Shown: piece by piece, positions 54,401 to 62,718 of the stretch
Layout of the letters: the number at the start of each line of letters is the position of its first letter
How positions within the stretch are numbered: position 1 is the stretch's first letter
Source: Eudoraea chungangensis
GTDB taxonomy: Bacteria; Bacteroidota; Bacteroidia; Flavobacteriales; Flavobacteriaceae
Direction of reading: 5' to 3'
Length of the DNA: 64,000 bases
Assembly (NCBI RefSeq): GCF_029360665.1
Contig: NZ_JARDUB010000004.1
Location: forward strand, 1 to 64,000
Made by a program: the position numbers and the translations under genes
Notes under the pieces: generated by a model
The model's database searches: none
Told to the model about the DNA's origin: nothing
The model's input: only the letters and a program-made list of their open reading frames with translations

Positions 54401-57313
54401 TTAATTTATAAGAGAATCATAAATCACTTGCTGAATCCTGCTACGCAATCCAGATTTCACCAATAGTCTATTTGAAGCACTGGGATAAGTTCGATTTGAC
54501 AAAAACACATAGACAATTTCCTCTTCCGGATCGGCCCAAGTGAATGTTCCGGTAAACCCACTATGACCAAAGCTCTTTCTAGAGACACAATTACATGTTG
54601 GACCTTGAGGAACAAGCTGTGGCTTATCAAAACCAACACCCCTTCTAACATTCTTATCGCAGAAATAGCATTTGTTAAACTTTTCCACAGTCCTGGTCTC
54701 TAAATATCTATTTCCACCATAATAGCCTCCTTGCAGATACATTTGCATGATCTTGGCTACGTCATTGGCATTACTAAACAATCCGGCATGCCCGCCTACT
54801 CCACCTTGCATTGCAGCTCCCATGTCATGTACATAGCCGTGTACGGTCTGGTATCGGTAATAATTATCTACTTCAGATGGCACAATTAATTCCAAAGGGA
54901 ACTTCTCTATAGGGTTATACGCGGTATGGTTTGCGCCCAGAGGAGCGTACAAGAACCTGTTAGCCAAATCATCTAATTGAGCTTCAAAAGTATTCTCTAT
55001 ATATTTTTTTAGTACATAATAGGCAACGTCACTATATCTGTACCTGTTTGACTTTAAACTTTGTCGTCCAATCCTATTATAAATAGAATCGTTATACGCA
55101 TCCTGCAGGAACAATTCATTCGCAACCTGCGTACTAAATCCATCAGTTGAAATTTGTCTGTAAAACTCAGGGGATGGCTTTCGTTTGTTATTCAGGGTCT
55201 TTAAATAAAAGGCTATCCAAGCAGGTAGTCTGCCATAATGACTAAGTGCCTTAAGTACTGTAACATCTTTAATTTCTGTATCGGCATAGCTCGGAATCAA
55301 CTCTCCAAATGTATTATTTAAAGCAATTTTCTCCTCCTCTTCCATCTTCATTACAACAGGAAGAGTCGCCAGTATTTTAGTTAAAGATGCTAAATCAAAT
55401 AAATGAGTTTTGGTAAGTTCTACATCAGTATCGTAGGTTGGCTTTCCAAAAGCCTTATGATATACAATCTTTCCTCTCCTTGCAACCAATACTTGAGCCC
55501 CTGGAAACATAAGCGAATCCAAACCATTTTGCATTAACTCATCTATTTTAGACAACTTAGAAGAATCTATATTAACCCTCTCAGGAATACTATAACCAAG
55601 TCTCTTCATCTCAGGAGATAAAGAGGATGAATTTACGGGTAATTCTGCATGTGCGGTAACTGGCAGCACTCCTTTAGCCGCTATGGCGCCAAAAAGTATT
55701 TCCGCCGTTTTTTCTTGTGCTAGTTTACTATTCTGATAAGACACAACAACCGCATCAATATCAGATAAGGAGACCACATCCAAAAGGGCATAGGGGCTTG
55801 CGAAAACATTCAAAATCACATTAGAGCTGGCCTGCCGGCCTATCTCCTGAAGCCAAAAAAGCTCTGTCTGCGAAAAGCGATAAGACTTCCATGGTGAAGC
55901 ATTGCTTTTATGAAAGCCGATAATCACTAAATTAAAGTCCTCTAACTTCCGCTTTAGCGTGGCAATGTCTTTGGCTTTTATCTCTGTTACATCTGCGTAC
56001 TCTTTTAATCTACCAAGGAATGGGTTATGATCATCCTTACCAAATTTAACGTAGGCTATCTTCTTATTATTCAGGTTTTTAATCCCAACTATATTAAGTG
56101 GGTCTTTGGCAATGGTAATAGCGTTTTCGATGGCCTCTTCATAGACCATATCGTTGGCAGAACTGTTTAATTCGGCATTTAAATTCTCCATTTCAATGGG
56201 AGAATACTTATGTAAGCCAACCTTATACTTCGCCATCAATATTTTCTTAACAGACAGCGCAAGCCGTTCTTCTGTTATTAATCCGCTCTGAATTGCCTGT
56301 AAAATGGTATTCTTACTCTTTATAAAATCTTTAGGCATTAATAGCATATCGTTTCCTGCCAAAAACGCCTCTAATTCTGTTATTCCATTTTCCGCAAAAT
56401 TAGATACCCCATGCATATTAAGAGCGTCTGTAAATACTAGACCACTAAAGCCCATTTCATTCTTTAATAGATCAGTAATGGTACTTTTAGACAAGGAAGT
56501 GGGTCTTTTTGGCTCGGACTCCAAAACCGGAACACTTAAATGCGCCACCATTACACTTTCCAGGCCTTCTTTTATTAATTTTTTATAAGGATAGAGCTCT
56601 ATACTGTCTAATCTTTTTCTCGTCAAGTCAAGAACTGGTAAGGTTTTGTGAGAATCTGCTGCGGTATCTCCGTGGCCTGGAAAATGCTTTCCACTTGTTA
56701 AAACACCTGCCCTCTGCAGACCTTTCATGATTGAAACGGCTTTTAAGGAAACATTTTCCCTGTCTTCTCCAAAAGATCTATTTCCAATAATGGGATTTCT
56801 AGGATCTATATTTACATCTACCACGGGTGCAAAATTAATATGCACTCCCAATCGTGCTGTATTTTTACCTATTTGATAGCCAACTCTTTCTACAATAGAA
56901 GAATCAGAAATAGCACCTAAGGTCATATTCCAAGGAAATGCATATGTGGAATCTAATCGCATTGCCAATCCCCATTCGGCATCCATTCCCACAAGTAGTG
57001 GGATTTTGGCAAGTTTTTGGTAAGCATTGGTAACTTTTGCCTGACGTCGTGGACCGCCTCTGGAAAGTATTATGCCTCCTAAGGAATGTTCTTCAATATA
57101 GTTACTAATTTTTTCCTGAGCCTTGTCTCCATTTTCTGTGGAAGTCATGACCATAAATAATTGGCCCACCTTTTCCTCCATCGACATTTGGTCATAGGTA
57201 GTTTCTACCCATTGCCATTGGTAGATACTGTCGGTAGAACTTAAAGGAGAGTATTGCCCCCAAGCCGAAAAAAATAAAAAAACCAAGATTAAGGATAGTA
57301 GATATTTCCCCAT
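54401..57313 (-). CDS. GH3 beta-N-acetylglucosaminidase fused to a beta-lactamase-like serine hydrolase
   Basis: A 970-residue secreted protein: signal peptide (about 1-19, ending AWGQ), then a GH3 domain with the NagZ signature KHFPGHGDTAADSHKTLP (about 207-224), whose His-Asp dyad fits the N-acetylglucosaminidase branch. A GH3 C-terminal-like domain is at about 410-565. From about 585 a class C beta-lactamase/penicillin-binding fold follows, with DLASLTKI (SxxK, about 642-645), RYRYSDVAYY and GHSGFTGTFTW. The fusion is common in Bacteroidetes and suggests a peptidoglycan recycling or turnover enzyme in the periplasm. YSD replaces the canonical YxN, so esterase-like activity is possible. Confidence 0.88.
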   Translation of the reverse strand: MGKYLLSLILVFLFFSAWGQYSPLSSTDSIYQWQWVETTYDQMSMEEKVGQLFMVMTSTENGDKAQEKISNYIEEHSLGGIILSRGGPRRQAKVTNAYQKLAKIPLLVGMDAEWGLAMRLDSTYAFPWNMTLGAISDSSIVERVGYQIGKNTARLGVHINFAPVVDVNIDPRNPIIGNRSFGEDRENVSLKAVSIMKGLQRAGVLTSGKHFPGHGDTAADSHKTLPVLDLTRKRLDSIELYPYKKLIKEGLESVMVAHLSVPVLESEPKRPTSLSKSTITDLLKNEMGFSGLVFTDALNMHGVSNFAENGITELEAFLAGNDMLLMPKDFIKSKNTILQAIQSGLITEERLALSVKKILMAKYKVGLHKYSPIEMENLNAELNSSANDMVYEEAIENAITIAKDPLNIVGIKNLNNKKIAYVKFGKDDHNPFLGRLKEYADVTEIKAKDIATLKRKLEDFNLVIIGFHKSNASPWKSYRFSQTELFWLQEIGRQASSNVILNVFASPYALLDVVSLSDIDAVVVSYQNSKLAQEKTAEILFGAIAAKGVLPVTAHAELPVNSSSLSPEMKRLGYSIPERVNIDSSKLSKIDELMQNGLDSLMFPGAQVLVARRGKIVYHKAFGKPTYDTDVELTKTHLFDLASLTKILATLPVVMKMEEEEKIALNNTFGELIPSYADTEIKDVTVLKALSHYGRLPAWIAFYLKTLNNKRKPSPEFYRQISTDGFSTQVANELFLQDAYNDSIYNRIGRQSLKSNRYRYSDVAYYVLKKYIENTFEAQLDDLANRFLYAPLGANHTAYNPIEKFPLELIVPSEVDNYYRYQTVHGYVHDMGAAMQGGVGGHAGLFSNANDVAKIMQMYLQGGYYGGNRYLETRTVEKFNKCYFCDKNVRRGVGFDKPQLVPQGPTCNCVSRKSFGHSGFTGTFTWADPEEEIVYVFLSNRTYPSASNRLLVKSGLRSRIQQVIYDSLIN

Positions 57314-57422
57314 AAATATTTCCTTAAAACTTTAACTATAAAGAGTAATTAATATTGTCTTCAAATAATTTCAGTTAATACCTTGTAATTGCGGGGTTGT
57401 TTTTAGCTAGAATGCGCAAAAT

Positions 57423-57905
57423 TTATAAAAAGCGGCCATGCCAGCTTTCCGATGCCGGAACCTCCCAATGGTTGATATATTCTTGCTTATTTACCACAAG
57501 ATTATTAAATACTATAGTGTTTTTAGAAATTGCCTTGGCCTTAGCCATCTTCTTAAACTCCTGTAATGGCTTATAAGTGATATATGGCCCCTGTTTAAAA
57601 CTAACATTCATTTTATCCAAGAGAACAATTTGAAACTTTTCTTCTAATTGCTGAATAAAGCGCACCGACGCGTCAATAGAGCACCCAGATGCCGATGCGT
57701 ATTGCTGGTCTAGGGCTAATACAATGAAGCGTCTGTAGTTAATCTCATAAGCCGCTTTAAGCTCACTTCCATGAGCCGTCCATTCTTCTATAAAGATATC
57801 TAAAGCTTTTGCTATCTCCTTCTCCTCTTCCTCGTTAAAAGCTCGGTTACTCTGGTATATCCATACCCTGGAAGTATCCGGCAAACTATCAAATGTCACC
57901 AACAT
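57423..57905 (-). CDS. Conserved Bacteroidetes protein of unknown function
   Basis: A 160-residue cytosolic protein starting MLVTFDSLPDTSRVWIYQSNRAF. Other recognisable parts are EEWTAHGSELKAAYEINYRRFIVLALDQ, ASGCSIDASVRFIQQLEEKF and the C-terminal VPASESWHGRFL. Relatives are sometimes called ABC transporter ATPases, but no Walker A, signature or Walker B motif is present, so that name is unsupported. It lies between the Fe-S protein genes and the GH3 gene in a minus-strand cluster; co-transcription is likely. Confidence 0.75.
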   Translation of the reverse strand: MLVTFDSLPDTSRVWIYQSNRAFNEEEEKEIAKALDIFIEEWTAHGSELKAAYEINYRRFIVLALDQQYASASGCSIDASVRFIQQLEEKFQIVLLDKMNVSFKQGPYITYKPLQEFKKMAKAKAISKNTIVFNNLVVNKQEYINHWEVPASESWHGRFL

Positions 57906-57962
57906 AATTTTCTTTTTTAACCATTTATCTATTTGCCATGTCTCCTTTTGCCAAAATTCCGG

Positions 57963-58754
57963 TTAGAGGTCTCCTGCTTTTGCAATAAGTTCAGCAATGT
58001 CCATTACCTTAACTACAGCCTCTTTTTCTTTGTTTTTTATGCCATCTGTCATCATTGTATTGCAAAAAGGACAGGCAGCTGCAATGATCTCTGGTTTTGC
58101 CGCCAGAGCTTCTTCTGTTCTTTCAATGTTAACATCTTTATTACCCTTTTCTGGCTCTTTAAACATTTGTGCTCCTCCGGCACCACAACACAAACCTCTT
58201 GTTTTACAACTTTTCATTTCAACGAGCTCGGCATCTAACTTTTCAATAAGTTGTCTTGGTGCTTCGTAGACCCCATTTGCCCTTCCCAAATAGCAGGCAT
58301 CGTGATAGGTAATTCGCTTTCCTTTATAACCCCCTCCTTCTAAAGAAATTCTCCCTTCTTTCAACAGGGAGTTAATAAACTGTGTATGATGCACCACCTG
58401 ATAATCTCCTCCCAGACCCGGATATTCATTTTTCAGGGTATTAAAACAATGTGGGCAGGTAGTAACAATATTCTTAATACCATAAGCATTCATAACTTCA
58501 ATATTGGTCACGGCCTGCATTTGAAAGAGAAATTCATTTCCCGATCTTTTCGCCGGATCTCCTGAGCAACTCTCCTCCGTACCTAATACTGCAAAATTCA
58601 CCTTAGCCTTCTGTAATATTTTTACAAAAGCCTTGGTGATTTTCTTTGCTCTATCATCAAAAGATCCCGCACAACCTACCCAGAACAATACTTCTGGTGT
58701 TTTGCCTTCTGCAAACATTTGTGCCATTGTGGCGACTTTTATACTTTCACCCAT
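57963..58754 (-). CDS. HdrB-like Fe-S oxidoreductase subunit
   Basis: A 263-residue protein with two CCG-type cysteine-rich motifs: VTTCPHCFNTLKNEYPGLG (about 100) and TRGLCCGAGGAQMF (about 188), plus AACPFCNTMMTDG near the C-terminus. These resemble HdrB and the glycolate-oxidase/LutA family, which bind a non-cubane 4Fe-4S cluster. It starts 21 bases after the HdrC-like gene and the two probably form an electron-transfer complex. No methanogen-type hdrA partner is present, so heterodisulfide reduction is not implied. Confidence 0.82.
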   Translation of the reverse strand: MGESIKVATMAQMFAEGKTPEVLFWVGCAGSFDDRAKKITKAFVKILQKAKVNFAVLGTEESCSGDPAKRSGNEFLFQMQAVTNIEVMNAYGIKNIVTTCPHCFNTLKNEYPGLGGDYQVVHHTQFINSLLKEGRISLEGGGYKGKRITYHDACYLGRANGVYEAPRQLIEKLDAELVEMKSCKTRGLCCGAGGAQMFKEPEKGNKDVNIERTEEALAAKPEIIAAACPFCNTMMTDGIKNKEKEAVVKVMDIAELIAKAGDL

Positions 58755-58775
58755 TTTATAAATATTAACTATTTA

Positions 58776-60098
58776 TCATTCTTCGGTCCAGTTTAGTCTG
58801 TCCATTTGATTATATGGCCATGGAGCACCATTATTTTCAATATTACCCATCATTACATTAAGTTCCGTGGGAGCCTGGGATTTTTCCATAACCAAGTATT
58901 GTCTCATCGACATAATAATACCAAGGGGATCTATACTTATCGGACAAGCTTCCACGCAAGCGTTACAGGACGTACATGCCCACAACTCTTCCTCACTAAT
59001 ATAATCTCCTAATAACTGTTTGCCATCGTCCTGGATTACCCCTTTATTAACATCCAAGCTTTTTCCGACCTCCTCCAATCTATCTCTGGTATCCATCATT
59101 ATTTTTCTGGGAGATAATTTTTTCCCGGTTATATTGGCAGGGCATTCACTAGTACAGCGACCACACTCGGTACAAGAATAGGCATTTAGAAGTTGTACTT
59201 TACTTAAATCCATAACATCCGAAGCACCAAATTTCTCCGGAGGTGCCATGTTTTCATCTGCTGCTGCGTATGGATTGGCCGAAGGATCCATCATAAGTCG
59301 TACTTCCTGTGTAACAGATTCCAAATTCTTAAAAGCGCCTTTTGGTTTAAGGCTGGCATAGTACGTATTTGGGAAAGCCAATAATATATGTAAATGTTTA
59401 GAGAAATATAAATAGTTAAGAAAACAAAGAATACCTATAATATGTAACCACCAGGCCAAACGTTCAACTATTATTACACTCTCTGCGGACAAACCCTCGA
59501 ACAAGGGTAGCAAAAAGCTACTTACTGGAAAAAGTCCCGCTTTGGTATAGTGCTCCACTTCGAGGAGCTGTAATTGATTATCCGCCGCGTTCATTGTTAA
59601 AAACAGCAGCATCAAAACTACTTCTATATAAAGAATAACATCCGCATCCCTTTTTGGCCATCCTTTCATTTCTGGACTTAAAAAACGTCTTAATTTTATA
59701 ATATTTCTTCTTATCCAAAATATTACCACCGCAACTATTACAAGAAAGGCCAACACTTCAAATGAGGCAATTAGGAAATTGTACGCCGAACCTAGGAAAG
59801 AGAATACTCTGTGTGTTCCAAAAAGACCGTCAATGATTATTTCCAGGACTTCTATATTGATTATAATAAACCCTAAATAAACTATTATATGTAAAATACC
59901 AGCTACAGGCCTAACAGTCATTTTCGACTGTCCCAATGCCACCATTAACATGTTTTTTAATCTTTGGGAGGGATTATCTTTAGGAAAATCTCGTTTGCCT
60001 AGTTTAATATTTCGAAGCAGCTTTCTTACATTCTTGATAAAATAACCAATCCCAAAAGTAAGGGCAAGAAAAAAGACTATATTAGGTAAATAGGGCAT
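58776..60098 (-). CDS. HdrC/NarI-like membrane Fe-S protein
   Basis: A 440-residue protein with five or six N-terminal helices (about 1-250), resembling a cytochrome-b-like NarI/HdrE part, and a cytosolic 4Fe-4S dicluster domain with YSCTECGRCTSECPANITGKKLSP (about 311) and WACTSCNACVEACPISIDPLG (about 375). It could pass electrons between the quinone pool and the HdrB-like subunit. It begins immediately after the mlaD stop and is part of the cluster with mlaD and the amidase. Confidence 0.83.
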   Translation of the reverse strand: MPYLPNIVFFLALTFGIGYFIKNVRKLLRNIKLGKRDFPKDNPSQRLKNMLMVALGQSKMTVRPVAGILHIIVYLGFIIINIEVLEIIIDGLFGTHRVFSFLGSAYNFLIASFEVLAFLVIVAVVIFWIRRNIIKLRRFLSPEMKGWPKRDADVILYIEVVLMLLFLTMNAADNQLQLLEVEHYTKAGLFPVSSFLLPLFEGLSAESVIIVERLAWWLHIIGILCFLNYLYFSKHLHILLAFPNTYYASLKPKGAFKNLESVTQEVRLMMDPSANPYAAADENMAPPEKFGASDVMDLSKVQLLNAYSCTECGRCTSECPANITGKKLSPRKIMMDTRDRLEEVGKSLDVNKGVIQDDGKQLLGDYISEEELWACTSCNACVEACPISIDPLGIIMSMRQYLVMEKSQAPTELNVMMGNIENNGAPWPYNQMDRLNWTEE

Positions 60099-61073
60099 TT
60101 ACTGTTCGGGTTTTATCTCGGCAGGATCCATCTCGGGGTTCTCATAACTCTTTTGCTTTTTGCCAAAAACGGAAACATTCACATATCGTTTAGGGTTTAA
60201 TCGCATATCCTGTAATAATAGGTCTAGCTCTTTGGAAGCATCGGACAAATTATTGTACAATTCATCGTTGTTCACCAATTTACCCAAGGTTCCTTCACCA
60301 TTTTCAATTTTTCCTAAAAGCATCTGCATATTATCCATTGTTGCCTTTAGGCTTTGAACCGTGTTCGCCAAATCTGCCTTAGCTATTGAGTCTGATAGTA
60401 TAGAGAAATTAGTAGTAATGGTATTAATATTGGTAATGGAACTATCTAATTTTCCTTTATTACTTACAAGGATTTCATTAAATAAGGTAGCACTTCTTTC
60501 AAAGCTATTAACCGTGCTTCTCAATCCTTGGATACTAGCTCTTAAATTCTCTTTTGTATCCTCGTCCAAAACGTCATTAAAATTAATTAATAATGAATCG
60601 GCGTTTGTGACCGCCCCCTCAATTTTAGTTTGAAGTGGAGCCAATTTTTTCTGTAATAAATCCGTTAAGCCTGGTTTTATAGCAGAACGCAAGGTATCTC
60701 CTGAAGCGGCCATCGTTGCACCATCAAAGACAGGATGAATCTGAATTCCTTTACCACCAATTATACCGGTATCGTATAATTCTGCCAAGCTATTTTTAGA
60801 AAATTCAAAATTACTATCCACAGAGAAGGTAACTAAAAGTCTTCCACTACTACCTTGGAATCCTATTTGATTAACGTTCCCAACGGTGAAACCATTAATA
60901 GATACTTGGGTACCCGGTTGCAGGCCACCAACGTGATCATAAACCGCGTAAAACGTTTTGCTATTATTAAAAAGAGGAGTTGCCTTTAAAAAACTAAATC
61001 CCAATACAAATAGTAAAATGCCACCTACTACAATAATGCCTGTCTTAATTTCTCTTGAAAGCTTCAAACGCAT
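60099..61073 (-). CDS. MlaD-family MCE protein
   Basis: A 324-residue protein with an N-terminal membrane anchor (about 10-30), an MCE domain (FYAVYDHVGGLQPGTQVSINGFTVGNV, about 42-68) and a long helical C-terminal part. MCE proteins bind lipids for transport between the inner and outer membranes. No adjacent permease or ATPase is seen; in Bacteroidetes these are often elsewhere. Located between the amidase and the Fe-S genes. Confidence 0.88.
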   Translation of the reverse strand: MRLKLSREIKTGIIVVGGILLFVLGFSFLKATPLFNNSKTFYAVYDHVGGLQPGTQVSINGFTVGNVNQIGFQGSSGRLLVTFSVDSNFEFSKNSLAELYDTGIIGGKGIQIHPVFDGATMAASGDTLRSAIKPGLTDLLQKKLAPLQTKIEGAVTNADSLLINFNDVLDEDTKENLRASIQGLRSTVNSFERSATLFNEILVSNKGKLDSSITNINTITTNFSILSDSIAKADLANTVQSLKATMDNMQMLLGKIENGEGTLGKLVNNDELYNNLSDASKELDLLLQDMRLNPKRYVNVSVFGKKQKSYENPEMDPAEIKPEQ

Positions 61074-61122
61074 TGATTTAGTTTACTAACAAAATTATAA
61101 ATATTTTTTGGATGTGCTCCTA

Positions 61123-62466
61123 TCATTGTGAAAGGTATTTTAATGCCTCTGGCACCGGAATTCTTTTTCCTTCCTTGTACGCCACAATATAACATGTACT
61201 ATAGCCTTTATTCACAGCATTGTTTTTAAATAATCTAGCTTCATCATAGGAGTTTGTTTCCCCGTACATATAACGATATAAGTTATTATAAGGCTCTTTA
61301 GATAATGCACTTAATCCTTTAAAATTAGACGGAACCAAAGAAATTGTTTTGGCACTTGCCAATAGCTGTATTTTAAAAACAATATCCGTATTAACATCTT
61401 TTGATTTTTTGTCAGAATCATCCTCTGCGCTCTTAACTGTTGTGGCCGGGACCATCTTTTCCTTTGTAGAGCTAGCCGTTGAAGAAGTGTTATTATTTAA
61501 TTCTTTACCACTTAAACTCTTTTTCTCCTCTGTACTTACCTGCTCCGTTAGCGAGACTACTTCCTCTTTCTTTTCCACTTCCTCCGAAACCTGGCCATTG
61601 TTGTACTCAGTCGTTGTAGCCGAAACTGGTAGTTGTACCGACGCGGTTTCTGGCTCTTTTACTACTGGCACTGAGACAGGGGTAATCGTGGTAGTTCTGG
61701 TGTTATTTTTATAGGTGATTATTGCTTCCGCAATCGCTTTTCCCATTTCTTGTTGCCCCTTCTTTGAATTTAAATAGGCTCCTTCGGATTTATTGGTTAA
61801 AAAACCTGTTTCAACCAAAATGCTTGGCATAAAGGTCTGATGTAATACAATAAATCCGGCCTGTTTAACTTTTCTATCGTTCCTTTTTAATTTATTCGAA
61901 AAATTGTCTTGCATCATTTTCCCCAGCATAATACTCTGATCTAAAAACTCTTCTTGCATAATAGTAAGTCCAATTACCGACTCTGGGGAATTAATATCGT
62001 AGTCCGCATAACGAGATTCGTAATTATCTTCTAAATAAATTACCGAGTTCTCTTTCTTTGCGATTTCGAAGTTTTGTTTGTTTGCGTGCAAACCTAATAC
62101 AAAGGTGCCTGCACCATGTGCATCCGATGTATGGGAGTCACAATGCACCGATACAAAAAGATCGGCATTGGCCTTGTTGGCTATTTCCCCTCTTACAAAT
62201 AAATCGACAAAAGAATCGCTATCCCTGGTATATACAACCTTTATGTCTTGGTTAGACGATAGAATTCTGCCCACCTCCAAGACAATTTTAAGGGCGATGT
62301 TCTTTTCCATATAACCATTCCCCAAATTACCAGGATCATGTCCACCATGACCAGCATCTAATACTACAACAAAAGGGTCATTGTCTTTCTGAAAAGAGAT
62401 AAAGGAAAAGAGGGACGTTAAAACAACGAATAGAAAAAATGGAATAACAATAAACCGTTTCAACAT
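61123..62466 (-). CDS. N-acetylmuramoyl-L-alanine amidase with C-terminal SPOR-like region
   Basis: A 447-residue secreted amidase (Amidase_3): signal peptide (about 1-24), then VVLDAGHGGHDPG, NGYMEKNIALKI and SVHCDSHTSDAHGAGTFVLG supply the Zn ligands, and VETGFLTNKSEG the catalytic Glu. A low-complexity Ser/Thr/Glu-rich linker (about 260-370) leads to a SPOR-like domain (FKIQLLASAKTISLVPSNF to the end). It cleaves peptide stems from peptidoglycan at division. Divergent from lptD. Confidence 0.92.
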   Translation of the reverse strand: MLKRFIVIPFFLFVVLTSLFSFISFQKDNDPFVVVLDAGHGGHDPGNLGNGYMEKNIALKIVLEVGRILSSNQDIKVVYTRDSDSFVDLFVRGEIANKANADLFVSVHCDSHTSDAHGAGTFVLGLHANKQNFEIAKKENSVIYLEDNYESRYADYDINSPESVIGLTIMQEEFLDQSIMLGKMMQDNFSNKLKRNDRKVKQAGFIVLHQTFMPSILVETGFLTNKSEGAYLNSKKGQQEMGKAIAEAIITYKNNTRTTTITPVSVPVVKEPETASVQLPVSATTTEYNNGQVSEEVEKKEEVVSLTEQVSTEEKKSLSGKELNNNTSSTASSTKEKMVPATTVKSAEDDSDKKSKDVNTDIVFKIQLLASAKTISLVPSNFKGLSALSKEPYNNLYRYMYGETNSYDEARLFKNNAVNKGYSTCYIVAYKEGKRIPVPEALKYLSQ

Positions 62467-62664
62467 CTACAATAATTAAGATTCATATAACTTGTGATAC
62501 ATAACTTGACGAATTCTTGATACCACTAAAACACATTTACTCTAATTATACCCTTTTTTGATAACCCTCAAAGCAACGCAAATAAATATGGGCTTCTTGT
62601 TTTGTGGCATCGTCAGGAGGTTAAATTTATTGTAATGTGCTGTAAGCGGACCAAAAAATATATG

Positions 62665-62672
62665 TAAGTTTG
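62665..62672 (+). promoter_or_regulatory. -7 element for lptD
   Basis: TAAGTTTG, a full TAnnTTTG match, 46 bases before the TTG start of lptD. No -33 box at the expected place. Confidence 0.4.
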
Positions 62673-62718
62673 ACTTCAAAATCGAAGCCTTACCATTACA
62701 AAAATAGGATATATCGCT

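Noticed and set aside
57423-57905. ABC transporter ATPase
   Set aside because: No Walker A, signature or Walker B motif in the 160 residues; the name is a common misannotation.
57963-60098. Methanogen-type heterodisulfide reductase
   Set aside because: Sequence is of the HdrB/HdrC-like superfamily, but HdrA and the biological context are absent.
61349-61714. 121-codon ORF antisense to the amidase linker
   Set aside because: Produced by the low-complexity Ser/Thr/Glu linker read on the other strand; Ser/Val-rich nonsense composition.
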